Source: Burkholderiales bacterium
GTDB taxonomy: Bacteria > Pseudomonadota > Gammaproteobacteria > Burkholderiales > Ga0077523
DNA length: 43,627 bases
Assembly (NCBI GenBank): GCA_019745565.1
Contig: JAIESW010000070.1
Span: 1 to 43,627, forward strand
Direction of reading: 5' to 3'
Shown here: piece by piece, positions 34,990-43,580 of the stretch
Numbering within the stretch: the stretch's first letter is position 1
Layout of the letters: every line of letters begins with the position of its first letter
The notes under the pieces: generated by a model
Databases searched by the model: none
The model's input: the letters and a program-made list of their open reading frames with translations, nothing else
What the model was told of the DNA's origin: nothing
Position numbers and translations under genes: made by a program

Positions 34990-35964
34990 TCAGGATCCGA
35001 TCCAGGACGCGATTGTGGTGAGGCCGATCACCATCATCCACATGATCAGTGCGCGCCAGATGAGGCCCACCGCGCGCTGCATGTGTTCCACGTCGGCCTC
35101 GTCATCGAGTCCGATCTCCGGACGGAAGACCACGCTGCCGTCCGCGTGCAGAGTCTCGCCCAGCCTCACGCCGATGGCGCCTGCCCCGCTCGCGAGCACG
35201 ATCCCTTCCAACGGATCGAGCCAGGACGCTGCCTGGGAGCGCCAGCAATACACCGCGTCCTCGAAGTCGCCGACGACAGCGAAGGATGCTGCCGTAAGCC
35301 GCGCCGGAACCCAGTCCAGCACGTGGTAGGCCTCGCGCGCGAATCCGCCGAACTGGAGGAACTCCTCGTCGTCGCGCGCACCCCATTGCTCGCTCAGCAA
35401 CGCGGTCAGTCGATAGAGCACGGCGCCCGCAGGCCCCGAAAGCAGTATCGCCAGCGTCCCGGGAAATATGGTCCCGCACACGGCAGGCAGGAACACGAAC
35501 CACGCGATCACACCGAACACGTGGCGATGGGAACCGAGCAGCCCCTGCTCGATCGACACCTTCGCCACTTCGGTCTGCGTGTACTCGTCCACCCTCTCTT
35601 CGCGCCACTGGCCCAGAGCGGCTCGCGCCCGGTCGATCTCACCGGCACGCAACGCCTCCAGCACGACGGTGAACCCGTGGCTGAACTGACGGAAGCCCAT
35701 GGTGAAATACAGCACGGCGGCATCCCAGGCCCACGCTAGGATCGGGCTGATCCCATGCAGGATCCAGAACACGAGGTTTACCGCGACGACCCACGGCAGG
35801 ACCGCGCACGCCCACCCGAGTGCGCCATGCTGGCGCTCGCCCGCATTGAAGTTGTCGGCGACCATGTCGGTCCAGCGCCGGAACGCCTGGAAGGCAGCCC
35901 CATGCGGATTCACCGGCCGCACCTGCTCCAGCAGCAGCGCGACGATCAGCGAGAGCAGAGCCAT
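34990..35964 (-). CDS. CobD/CbiB-family membrane protein
   Basis: A 324-residue inner-membrane protein. Seen: MALLSLIVALLLEQVRP at the N-terminus, about four to five hydrophobic segments, and the FAREAYHVLDWVPARLTAASFAVVGDFEDAVYCW segment that resembles the CbiB/CobD (and AmpE) signature. CbiB attaches aminopropanol to cobyric acid, but there are no other cobalamin genes here, and betaproteobacteria commonly carry this stand-alone form beside housekeeping genes. I therefore name only the family. ATG at 35964, tail to tail with rsgA (7 bp apart) and divergent from the SRPBCC gene (63 bp). Confidence 0.82.
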   Translation of the reverse strand: MALLSLIVALLLEQVRPVNPHGAAFQAFRRWTDMVADNFNAGERQHGALGWACAVLPWVVAVNLVFWILHGISPILAWAWDAAVLYFTMGFRQFSHGFTVVLEALRAGEIDRARAALGQWREERVDEYTQTEVAKVSIEQGLLGSHRHVFGVIAWFVFLPAVCGTIFPGTLAILLSGPAGAVLYRLTALLSEQWGARDDEEFLQFGGFAREAYHVLDWVPARLTAASFAVVGDFEDAVYCWRSQAASWLDPLEGIVLASGAGAIGVRLGETLHADGSVVFRPEIGLDDEADVEHMQRAVGLIWRALIMWMMVIGLTTIASWIGS

Positions 35965-36027
35965 GCGGTAGAGTCGGGAAGTGCCGTCATCGAAACATCT
36001 CGAACGAGGGCCTATTCTAGAGGAACC

Positions 36028-36591
36028 ATGCGCCTTTTCGCTTCCTGTTTCGCGCTGTTCTGCGCCTCGGTCGCGCAGGCCGCGGAGCCGCTCTCGGACG
36101 CCACCGTCACGGCATGGCGCGCCGACGGTGCGCTCCACGTGGAGGCGTCGTTCCACATCGAAGTACCGGCGTCATTGGCGTGGCAGGTCATGACCGACTA
36201 CGATCACATGGCGAAGTTCGTGCCGAAGCTCAGGGAAAGCCGCATCGTCACCGCCGACCGAGGGCATCTCCTGGTCGCCCAGAAGGGCACGGCAAGCTTC
36301 GCCGGTTTCTCGCATGACTGGGAGATGGAGCGCGAGGTCACGCTCGAACCGGAGTCATTGATCGCTTCGCGCGCCGTGCGCGGCAATGTGAAGCGCATGG
36401 AAATGGAGACACGCTTCGCACCGGAGGGCAACGGCGTGCGCATCCGCTATCGGGCACTCACCGTTCCGGATTTCTGGATCCCGCCGCTGATCGGTCCGTC
36501 GCTGATGAAGGGCCAGGTCACGGATCAATTCACGGCGCTCGCGATCGAGATGCAGCGGCGTCACCGCGAACCGGCGGCGGCCCGGCAATGA
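36028..36591 (+). CDS. Secreted SRPBCC (START-like) family protein
   Basis: A 187-residue protein with a clear signal peptide (MRLFASCFALFCASVAQAAE; cleavage likely after AQA). The rest fits a polyketide-cyclase/START-like SRPBCC fold: HIEVPASLAWQVMTDYDHMAKFVP, a run of beta strands, and a long C-terminal helix. Such folds bind hydrophobic ligands; no ligand can be predicted. The ATG at 36028 has GAGGA six bases upstream. It stands alone between the divergent CobD-like gene and the convergent aldolase. Confidence 0.85.
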   Translation: MRLFASCFALFCASVAQAAEPLSDATVTAWRADGALHVEASFHIEVPASLAWQVMTDYDHMAKFVPKLRESRIVTADRGHLLVAQKGTASFAGFSHDWEMEREVTLEPESLIASRAVRGNVKRMEMETRFAPEGNGVRIRYRALTVPDFWIPPLIGPSLMKGQVTDQFTALAIEMQRRHREPAAARQ

Positions 36592-36685
36592 AGATGGGAC
36601 CGGAGGAAAGGCTTTCACCGCGAAGGACGCGAGGACAAGCGAAGGAAGACGGAAGCTGGAACGCCGCGAATTGCACGAGTCCGGC

Positions 36686-37474
36686 TCAATCGGGCAGAAA
36701 CCCCCGCACCAGAGCGGCCCGTGCCGTTCCCGCCTGCAACAGCAACGAGAAGTCGGAGCCGGAGATGATGAACCGCGCGCCCATGTCGATGTAGCGCTGC
36801 ATGGGGCCGGGGGTGTATACACCCCCCATGCCCGGATACTTGCCGTGACGCCGGCAGGCCGCGATCACGCGCCGATAGGCGTCCTCGATCCGCGCATCCT
36901 CGATCTGTCCGGGGATGCCCATCTCGAACGACAGGTCGGTGGTCCCGATCAGCAGGACATCGACACCGGGCACCGCCGCGATCGCCTCGCAGTTTTCGAT
37001 CGCCTGCGGCGATTCGAGCATCACCACCACCAGCGTCTCCCGGTTCACTGCCTGCGACATCTCGCCGACAGGCATGGGCGCGAAGCCGACCTGCTGCAGT
37101 CCGCCCCCCATGGAACGATGACCGATCGGCGGGAACCGGCAATACTGGGCAATGCGATGCGCGTGCTCGGCCGTATCGACGTGCGGCACGACGACGCCCT
37201 GGGCACCGTTGTCGAGCATCCGCGACGCATGATAGTGCTCGTAACCGGGCACTCTCACGACGGGTGTGATGCCGACGGCGAGCGATGCCGCGGAAATCTG
37301 CGCCGCGGTGTCCACGTCGAGGGAACTGTGTTCGCAGTCGATGAAGAGCCAGTCGAAACCTGCGGTGCGCGCCAGCTGAGCGATGTCCACGGTGCGCGCC
37401 TGGCGCAGGCCGAGACCCACGGCGAGCCTGCCTGCCTCGAGCTGCCGCCGGGCGTGGTTGACGACGATGGTCAT
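36686..37474 (-). CDS. HpcH/HpaI-family class II aldolase
   Basis: A 262-residue TIM-barrel enzyme. Seen: LRQARTVDIAQLARTAGFDWLF, the IDCEHSSLD segment, HVDTAEHA, the metal-binding Glu in VVVMLESPQAIEN and the Asp in LLIGTTDLSFEMG. This matches HpaI-type 2-keto-3-deoxy-acid aldolases, which release pyruvate from 4-hydroxy-2-oxo acids with a divalent metal (family knowledge). It is the last gene of a minus-strand operon, 27 bp after the RraA-like gene. The exact substrate is unknown. Confidence 0.9.
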   Translation of the reverse strand: MTIVVNHARRQLEAGRLAVGLGLRQARTVDIAQLARTAGFDWLFIDCEHSSLDVDTAAQISAASLAVGITPVVRVPGYEHYHASRMLDNGAQGVVVPHVDTAEHAHRIAQYCRFPPIGHRSMGGGLQQVGFAPMPVGEMSQAVNRETLVVVMLESPQAIENCEAIAAVPGVDVLLIGTTDLSFEMGIPGQIEDARIEDAYRRVIAACRRHGKYPGMGGVYTPGPMQRYIDMGARFIISGSDFSLLLQAGTARAALVRGFLPD

Positions 37475-37501
37475 GGCGTCACGCGTCCTGTGCGCGCGAG
37501 C

Positions 37502-38191
37502 TCAATCGAGATAGCGCACGCCGCCGCGGCCGGCGAGCGAGGCTTCATCCCAGAAAGCGAGCTTCTCGCCGCGTTTCACCTTCGCTTCGGCGTCGGCCTC
37601 CTTCTGCTTGACCAGCGCGAGACGCTCCGCCACGTCCTTCGATTCCACACGCGGCACGACCACGATGCCGTCGCGATCGCCGACCACGATGTCGCCCGGC
37701 GCCACGTGCACGCCGCCGCAGGTGATGCCGAGGTTCACTTCGCCCGGGCCGTTGCGATAGCCGGCGTTGGGACACCAGCCGCGCGCGAAGACGGGAATAT
37801 CGGCGGCAAGCAATCCCGGCACGTCGCGCACGAGTCCGTCGCAGATGATCGCGGCTACCCCGATGCGCTTGGCCCAGATGGCCCACAGGTCCCCGATAAC
37901 TGCCGCCGTATCGTTGCCGCCTGAAGCGATGACGATGACGTCGCCGGCCTGGAGGAAATCGAGCACCGCCATCGCTGCGAGATTGTCCATGGGCCCGCAA
38001 TAGGCTGTGACCGCCGTGCCGCAGAAGCGCATGCGCGGGTCGAGCGGCTTGATGGAGTGGTGCATGCTGCCGCGGCCGTTGAAGGCGTCGGTGACGAAGC
38101 CCGTGGGGGCGTCCTTGAAGGCGTTGAGAACGTCGGGCGCCGGACGGTCGAACTTGCGGCGGATGGTGAGGGCTACGGGGTTACCGATCAT
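37502..38191 (-). CDS. RraA/HMG-aldolase family protein
   Basis: A 229-residue protein of the RraA / 4-hydroxy-4-methyl-2-oxoglutarate aldolase family (often mislabelled demethylmenaquinone methyltransferase). Seen: the GGNDTAAVIGDLWAIWAKRIG helix and ICDGLVRDV, whose Arg-Asp pair binds substrate and metal in the true aldolases, so it is likely an aldolase or oxaloacetate decarboxylase rather than the RNase E inhibitor RraA, which lacks the catalytic need (inference). ATG at 38191 with AGGAG 7 nt upstream. It precedes the HpaI-like gene. Confidence 0.88.
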   Translation of the reverse strand: MIGNPVALTIRRKFDRPAPDVLNAFKDAPTGFVTDAFNGRGSMHHSIKPLDPRMRFCGTAVTAYCGPMDNLAAMAVLDFLQAGDVIVIASGGNDTAAVIGDLWAIWAKRIGVAAIICDGLVRDVPGLLAADIPVFARGWCPNAGYRNGPGEVNLGITCGGVHVAPGDIVVGDRDGIVVVPRVESKDVAERLALVKQKEADAEAKVKRGEKLAFWDEASLAGRGGVRYLD

Positions 38192-38350
38192 TGTTGTGCT
38201 CCTAAGTTACGAACTGCGTCAAACGCTCAACGCGAAGGAAATCAAACTGAAGCGCCGAACGCGGCGGACGCGGCGTAGGTCAAAGTCGATCCAGACTTTG
38301 GCTTTTCCGCCGCGTCCGCCGCGTTGAGAGCTTTCTTCACTGTGCCATGC
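38192..38350. repeat. Intergenic inverted repeat in the catabolic operon
   Basis: Arms AACGCGGCGGACGCGGCG (38258-38275) and CGCCGCGTCCGCCGCGTT (38308-38325) enclose a smaller palindrome CAAAGTC-GATCCA-GACTTTG (38281-38300). Together they form a large cruciform-capable structure between the CoA-transferase and RraA-like genes. There is no coding capacity and no clean T-run after it. Confidence 0.75.
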
Positions 38351-39571
38351 CTACACGGCCCCCGCGGCCCGCAACCGCGCGACGTCCGCAGCCTCGAGAC
38401 CGAGCCAATCATGCAGCACGGCTTCGGTATGTTCGCCCAACCGCGGCGGCGGCAGTTTGTATTCGACGGTGCTTTCGGAAAAGCGCAGCGGACTCGCTAC
38501 CATCCCCAGCATTCCCGCCACCGGATCGGGCAAGTCCACCCGCAGGCCGCGAGCCTGCACCTGCGGATCGTCGAACACCTGGGCCATGTCGTTGATGCGC
38601 GCACAGGGCACGCCCACCCCGTTCAGGGCTTCCACCCAGAAGGCAGCCGGCTTCGCTCCGACCACGGCGGCCACGACCGGAATGGTGAACTCACGATGCC
38701 GCACGCGTGCCTCGTTCGTCGCGAACCGTGGATCGCCCAGCAGTTCGCGGCATGCGGCCACTTCGCAGAAGCGCTCGAACTGAGCATCGTTGCCGGCCGT
38801 CAGCATCACGTGACCGTCGGCCGCGCGGAAGATCTGCGACGGCACCACGCTCGGATGGCCGCTGCCGATACGGCCGGGCACGATGCCGGCGCTCAGGTAT
38901 GCCTGGGCGACGTTGATCATGCTCGCCACCTGCACGTCGAGCAGCGCCATGTCGATGTGCTGGCCCTTGCCCGAAGCGTGCCGATGCTGCAACGCCGCCG
39001 TCACGGCGAGCGCAGCGTACATGCCGGTCATCACGTCGATCACCGCCACGCCCGCGCGCTGCGGTCCGCCGCCCGGCAGATCGTCGCGCTCACCCGTCAC
39101 GCTCATCATCCCGCCGATCGCCTGGGCGATCGGGTCATAGCCGGGACGCGGGGCATACGGTCCGTCCTGCCCGTAGCCCGTGATGGAGCAGTAGATCAGC
39201 CGCGGATGCGCCTGCGACAACGTCGCAAAGTCCAGACCGAAACGCGCAAGGTCGCCGACCTTGTAATTCTCGAGCAGCACGTCGGCCCGAGCCGCGAGAT
39301 CGCGCACGAGCCCTTGGCCCTGCTCGTGCGCGAGATTCACCGTGACGGACCGCTTGCCGCGATTCGCGCACAGGAAATACGTACTCTCGCGCGTCTCGTG
39401 GCCGTCTCGATCCTTGAGGTACGGCGGCCCCCAGGCTCGCGTATCGTCGCCGTTGCCCGGTCGCTCCACCTTCACCACCTCCGCACCCAGATCGGCAAGG
39501 ATCTGACCGGCGAACGGTCCGGCGAAGATGCGCGTGAGGTCGAGGACGCGGATACCCGCGAGCGGTCCCAC
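38351..39571 (-). CDS. Class III CoA-transferase (CaiB/BaiF family)
   Basis: A 406-residue enzyme that moves CoA between a donor acyl-CoA and a carboxylic acid. Seen: GPLAGIRVLDLTRIFAGPF, ILADLGAEVVKVERPGNGDDTR, ADVLLENYKVGDLARFGL, the IYCSITGYGQDGPYAPRPGYD segment with the catalytic Asp, and the C-terminal RLGEHTEAVL. The GTG at 39571 fits family N-termini, has GGGA upstream and lies 11 bp after the TctC-like stop; codons further upstream overlap that gene. The acid is presumably what the upstream binding protein captures (inference). Confidence 0.92.
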   Translation of the reverse strand: MGPLAGIRVLDLTRIFAGPFAGQILADLGAEVVKVERPGNGDDTRAWGPPYLKDRDGHETRESTYFLCANRGKRSVTVNLAHEQGQGLVRDLAARADVLLENYKVGDLARFGLDFATLSQAHPRLIYCSITGYGQDGPYAPRPGYDPIAQAIGGMMSVTGERDDLPGGGPQRAGVAVIDVMTGMYAALAVTAALQHRHASGKGQHIDMALLDVQVASMINVAQAYLSAGIVPGRIGSGHPSVVPSQIFRAADGHVMLTAGNDAQFERFCEVAACRELLGDPRFATNEARVRHREFTIPVVAAVVGAKPAAFWVEALNGVGVPCARINDMAQVFDDPQVQARGLRVDLPDPVAGMLGMVASPLRFSESTVEYKLPPPRLGEHTEAVLHDWLGLEAADVARLRAAGAV

Positions 39572-39582
39572 CGTTCCCGTCC

Positions 39583-40551
39583 CTACTCGAGCGTGATGTG
39601 GGCGCGCTTGACCACCGCGGCCCAATGCACGGTTTCGCGCTGGATCAGCTGCGCATACGCTTCGCTGCCCTGCACGCGGACTTCGAAGCCGGCTTCGGCG
39701 AGTCTTAGCGTGAACGCCGGATCGCTACCGAGTGCGGTGAGCTCACGATGCAAACGCGTGACGACGGCTTTCGGCACGCCGGCGGGCGTGAAGATGCCGA
39801 GCCACGATTCCGCCACGTAGCCTGGAAGACCCGCTTCGGCGATGGTCGGCACTTCGGGCAGTTGCGCCACCCGCGCCGGCGTGGTGACGCCGAGCGCGCG
39901 CAGCTTGCCGGTACGGATGTGCGGCAGCGCAGCGGCCACGCTGTCGAACATCACCTGCACGCGCCCGCCCATCAGGTCCACGTGTGCCGGCTGGCTGCCC
40001 TTGTAGGGCACGTGCGTCATCTCGATGCCGGCCATGTGCTGGAACAGTTCGCCTTCCAGCTGGGAGATGGTCCCCACCCCCTGCGAAGCCATGTTGAGTG
40101 CGTTGGGCTGCGCCTTGGCGAGCGCGATCAGTTCCTGCACGCTCTTCGCGTTCACTTCCGCCGCGACCACCAGCACGTGCGGCACGTACGCGAGTGTCGC
40201 GACCGGAATGAAATCCTTTGCGAGGTCGAACTTCGGCTTCGCGTAGAGCGAGACCCCGGCCGCGTACACCGTGGACGGTGCCATCAGGATCGTGTAGCCG
40301 TCGGGCGCGGCACGCATCGCGAGTTCGCCGCCGAGGTTCGCGCCTGCGCCCGGACGGTTCTCCACGACGACGCTCTGACCCAGACGCTTGCCCAGGGCTT
40401 CGGCCGTGATGCGCGACAGGATGTCGGTCGCACCCGCCGGCGTGAACGGCGCGATCATGCGCACCGGACGCACCGGCCAGACGTCCTGCGCGGATGCGAT
40501 CGCCGGCGCCGTCAGCATGCACGCCAGCGCGGCCACCGCGAGCGGGTTCAC
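39583..40551 (-). CDS. Tripartite tricarboxylate transporter substrate-binding protein (TctC/Bug)
   Basis: A 322-residue periplasmic protein. Seen: a signal peptide (ends near IASA-QD), WPVRPVRMIAPFTPAGATDILSR, VVENRPGAGANLGGE, DGYTILMAPST and the HVPYKGSQPAHVDLMGGRVQVMFD segment, all diagnostic of Bug proteins abundant in betaproteobacteria. They bind mono-, di- or tricarboxylates. The TctA/TctB membrane partners are not in the window, as is usual for Bug genes. Starts with GTG at 40551, preceded by GGAGGAG. First gene of the operon. Confidence 0.93.
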   Translation of the reverse strand: MNPLAVAALACMLTAPAIASAQDVWPVRPVRMIAPFTPAGATDILSRITAEALGKRLGQSVVVENRPGAGANLGGELAMRAAPDGYTILMAPSTVYAAGVSLYAKPKFDLAKDFIPVATLAYVPHVLVVAAEVNAKSVQELIALAKAQPNALNMASQGVGTISQLEGELFQHMAGIEMTHVPYKGSQPAHVDLMGGRVQVMFDSVAAALPHIRTGKLRALGVTTPARVAQLPEVPTIAEAGLPGYVAESWLGIFTPAGVPKAVVTRLHRELTALGSDPAFTLRLAEAGFEVRVQGSEAYAQLIQRETVHWAAVVKRAHITLE

Positions 40552-40638
40552 GCGCTTCTCCTCCGTCTTGTCGTCGTGTGTAGCGTATCGGAAGAACTCT
40601 AGCCGGTTCCCTCGGGCGTCACAACGCGCCGGTCCGCC

Positions 40639-41697
40639 TCACTGTCGGTGGAGCACCAGGGTGTCCGTCACCCCGGAGGCGGGTACATACGCAGTCCCCT
40701 GCATGACCCGGCCATCGTCGGACAGCGTAGCGTGGATCTCCATGGTGATGCCGCTGCCCTGGTGCACCAGCGCCATGCCGATCTGACGCATCTGGATCAA
40801 TCCCTGACCCACGAGCTGGAACTGGTGAGCGGCGTCCACGGCGGAGACGCGCAACTGTTCACCCTGCTGCTGGATGACGTATCGGTCGCCTATCGGCGAG
40901 ATCCACGAACCGGCAATGCTCGCGACGGCAGACACCGCTGCCGCAGGCGCGGCCGCGGGCTGGATCGGCGCCTGCGCCGGTGCCGCAGCTTGCGTCGCGG
41001 CGGGCATCGGTGCCGGTGCGGGTGCGCTCTGCCCCTGATTCAGCTGCTGCACGGCCCGCTCGACGTACTGGCCAACGGCGGGATCCGGGTCGGACGATTC
41101 CATCATGTTGCCGATGATCGCGAGCACCGCGATGGCGGCGACGACGCCGATCAACCCCTTGGCCCAGCCGGGCATGCCCTGCGATTTTGCCGGAGGCCGC
41201 GTCATCGATTCCGCCGATGCGGGTCGGCGGCGCGACAATCCCGGAAGCTTGCCTACCGCATCGAAGAGCTGGCCGGCGTCGTACTCCCAACGCTTGTCGG
41301 TGAGTTCGTGCGCCTGCCGCCGCGCCAGCGGTCGCAGGACATCGGGCAACGCCGATTCGGCCGGCATGGTCGCGCCGCCCACCAGCACCGGAATCACGCG
41401 CACACCGCGGTCGAGCGCGGTCGCGATCTCGAGGCGCACGAAATCGCTCGGATCGTCGAGACGGCGCGCGCCGGCCGTGTTCTTGGCGTCGAGCCAGCGC
41501 GGCCCGATCAACGCGAGCAGCACCGAACAGGAACCGATGGCCTTGCCGATCGCATCGACGAAGTCGGCGCCGGCTTCGATGGCTTCGATGTCGCGCCACA
41601 CCTGATCGCCTGCGAAGGCCTGCTTCAGATCGTCGGCGAGGCGGCCAGCGTAGCCGCCGCTGTCGTCGCGCCGGTAACTCAGGAAGATGCCGGCCAT
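40639..41697 (-). CDS. TIR-domain protein with membrane anchor and C-terminal beta domain
   Basis: A 352-residue protein. Seen: an N-terminal bacterial TIR domain (about 1-145; GIFLSYRRDDSGGYAGRLADDL, FVRLEIATAL, RVIPVLVGG), with Glu90 in the position of the NADase catalytic glutamate of enzymatic TIRs; a transmembrane helix (about 179-198); an Ala/Pro/Gln-rich linker (about 222-256); and a C-terminal domain (about 260-352; IAGSWISPIGDRYVIQQQG) of beta strands. TIRs of this type occur in defence and signalling proteins. The tail would be outside the membrane if the TIR is cytoplasmic (inference). It shares no operon with neighbours. Confidence 0.85.
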   Translation of the reverse strand: MAGIFLSYRRDDSGGYAGRLADDLKQAFAGDQVWRDIEAIEAGADFVDAIGKAIGSCSVLLALIGPRWLDAKNTAGARRLDDPSDFVRLEIATALDRGVRVIPVLVGGATMPAESALPDVLRPLARRQAHELTDKRWEYDAGQLFDAVGKLPGLSRRRPASAESMTRPPAKSQGMPGWAKGLIGVVAAIAVLAIIGNMMESSDPDPAVGQYVERAVQQLNQGQSAPAPAPMPAATQAAAPAQAPIQPAAAPAAAVSAVASIAGSWISPIGDRYVIQQQGEQLRVSAVDAAHQFQLVGQGLIQMRQIGMALVHQGSGITMEIHATLSDDGRVMQGTAYVPASGVTDTLVLHRQ

Positions 41698-41862
41698 GGT
41701 GCTCGTCCTAAGGATCGCATGGTTCGTCAGGGTAAACCTATTTTTGGCCTCGTGAAGGGAGGGCGTTCGGCGAAGCCGGGCGCTGGGCAGCTGACTGCCG
41801 ATGGCGTCAATGGGTCGTTTCCTGGATTCCCTCGAATCGGCACGCGACTGCGACCGCGCCTC

Positions 41863-42015
41863 TCAGGAGTGTCGAGCCAGGACCCAGGTCGTGAGAACGG
41901 CGAAGCCCACGATCACTGCGGCGGTCAGGATGTGTTGCGCTGCAATGGCACCGGCGCCGAGCGCGATCAGGCCCGCGAGGCCGAGCACGCCGAACGTCTG
42001 TCGGGGGATGCGCAT
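41863..42015 (-). CDS. Hypothetical 50-residue hydrophobic peptide
   Basis: MRIPRQTFGVLGLAGLIALG begins a peptide with one or two hydrophobic stretches and a short polar end (LARHS). It lies 47 bp downstream of the zwf stop on the same strand. No ribosome site is evident (CCTCCC precedes the ATG), and I do not recognise a family. The hydrophobic pattern without charged breaks is the only support; it could be spurious. Confidence 0.4.
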   Translation of the reverse strand: MRIPRQTFGVLGLAGLIALGAGAIAAQHILTAAVIVGFAVLTTWVLARHS

Positions 42016-42062
42016 GGGAGGGTCAACCGATCGTTCCGAGTATCGGCGCTGTCGTGCGCGGG

Positions 42063-43580
42063 TTAAGGCGCTGGTTCGATCCAGTGGCGCCCGTCGCGGG
42101 CCAGCAATTCGTCGGCGCTCGCCGGTCCCCACGTCCCGGCGGCATAGTTCGGGAAGTCCCGGGGCGGCAGCGCCTGCCACAGATCGAGCACGGGAGTGAG
42201 GACGTCCCACGCCTCCTCCACCATGTCGGCACGCAGGAACAGCATGCGCTCGCCGATCATGCAGTCGTGCAACAGCGTCTCGTAGCCGGTGGCGAGACCG
42301 TCGCCGCCGAGATCGCGATAGCTGAACGCCATTTCCACCTGCTTCAACCGCATGCCGGGTCCGGGCTGCTTCGCCTGGAAGCGCAGCTGCATGCGTTCCT
42401 CCGGGGCCACCTGGATCGTGAGACGGTTGGCATGCTGCATGGTTTCCATCGGCACCAGCGGCAACGGTGCCTGGCGGAACTGGATGACGATCTGCGTGCT
42501 GCGCGCAGGTAGGCGTTTGCCGGTGCGCACGTAGAACGGCACGCCGGCCCAGCGCCAGTTGTCGACGTCGAGCCTCAGCGCAGCGAAGGTGTCGGTAGCG
42601 GATTCGGGCGCCACATGCGCTTCCTCGCGATAGCCCGTCACTGTCTCCCCGTCGATTGCTCCGGGACCGTACTGCCCGCGGATCGCATTGCGCAGCAGTT
42701 CCTCGCCTTGCGGGCGGCGCATGGCACGCAGGACCTTGAGCTTCTCGTTGCGCACCTCCTCGTTCGCAAGCGAGGACGGCGGTTCCATCGCGATCAGGCA
42801 AAGCACCTGGAACACATGGTTCTGCACGATGTCGCGCAGCGCCCCGGAAGCGTCGTAGTAGCGACCGCGATTCTCGACACCGAGACGCTCCGCGACCGTG
42901 ATCTGCACGTGATCGATGAAGTTGCGATTCCAGATGGGCTCGAAGATCCCGTTCAGGAACCGGAACGCGAGCAGGTTCTGCACCGTCTCCTTGCCGAGGT
43001 AGTGATCGATGCGATAGATCTGCGATTCGTCGAAACACGCGAGCAGACGACCATTGAGTTCGCGCGCCGATTCGAGATCGCGCCCGAAGGGCTTCTCGAC
43101 GATGAGGCGCGTCCAGCCGGAGCCGTTCGTGCCGTGCTTCGCGATGCCGGCAGCCTTCAGTCCTTCGGCGATCGTGGCGAAGTGATCCGGCGGCGTGGCG
43201 AGGTACACCACGGTGTTGCCGCGCGTGCCGTGTTCGGCATGGACCGCGTCCAACCGTTCCTTGAGTCGGGCGTAGGTTTCGGGGGCCTCGATCCGTCCGG
43301 CCACGTAGTGGAATCGATGCCCGGCGGTACTGATGAATCCGAGGTCCGAGCAATCGGCACAATGCCGCTCAACCGACTCCTTCACCCGCCCGAGGAACTG
43401 CTCATCGGTCAGCGTCGATCCCGACACGCCGATCACGGCGAAGCGCTCCGGCAGAAAGCCGTTGCGATGCAGGTTGTACAGCGCGGGGATGAGCTTGCGC
43501 TGCGCCAGATCGCCGGACGCACCGAAGATGACGAGCACGCACGGCTCGGCTGGTTGGACTTTCGGGGCGGGTTCGGTCAT
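42063..43580 (-). CDS. zwf: Glucose-6-phosphate 1-dehydrogenase
   Basis: A 505-residue cytosolic enzyme oxidising glucose-6-phosphate to 6-phosphogluconolactone with NAD(P)+. Seen: nucleotide-binding IFGASGDLAQRKLIPALYNL, the LIVEKPFGRDL segment, the active-site motif RIDHYLGKE, and C-terminal WQALPPRDFPNYAAGTWGP. The length fits (E. coli Zwf 491). ATG at 43580 has GGAG 7 nt upstream; a GTG at 43604 is less likely. With pgi in the same window it marks the entry to the oxidative pentose phosphate or Entner-Doudoroff route; no edd/eda or pgl is seen. Confidence 0.97.
   Translation of the reverse strand: MTEPAPKVQPAEPCVLVIFGASGDLAQRKLIPALYNLHRNGFLPERFAVIGVSGSTLTDEQFLGRVKESVERHCADCSDLGFISTAGHRFHYVAGRIEAPETYARLKERLDAVHAEHGTRGNTVVYLATPPDHFATIAEGLKAAGIAKHGTNGSGWTRLIVEKPFGRDLESARELNGRLLACFDESQIYRIDHYLGKETVQNLLAFRFLNGIFEPIWNRNFIDHVQITVAERLGVENRGRYYDASGALRDIVQNHVFQVLCLIAMEPPSSLANEEVRNEKLKVLRAMRRPQGEELLRNAIRGQYGPGAIDGETVTGYREEAHVAPESATDTFAALRLDVDNWRWAGVPFYVRTGKRLPARSTQIVIQFRQAPLPLVPMETMQHANRLTIQVAPEERMQLRFQAKQPGPGMRLKQVEMAFSYRDLGGDGLATGYETLLHDCMIGERMLFLRADMVEEAWDVLTPVLDLWQALPPRDFPNYAAGTWGPASADELLARDGRHWIEPAP

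Noticed and set aside
34990..35964. Assignment as functional cobalamin biosynthesis cbiB
   Set aside because: Only family-level similarity is visible and no cobalamin genes or B12 riboswitch are in the window.
37502..38191. Menaquinone methyltransferase or RNase E inhibitor RraA
   Set aside because: The G-x-x-R-D signature and operon partners favour the aldolase branch of the family, and methyltransferase motifs are absent.
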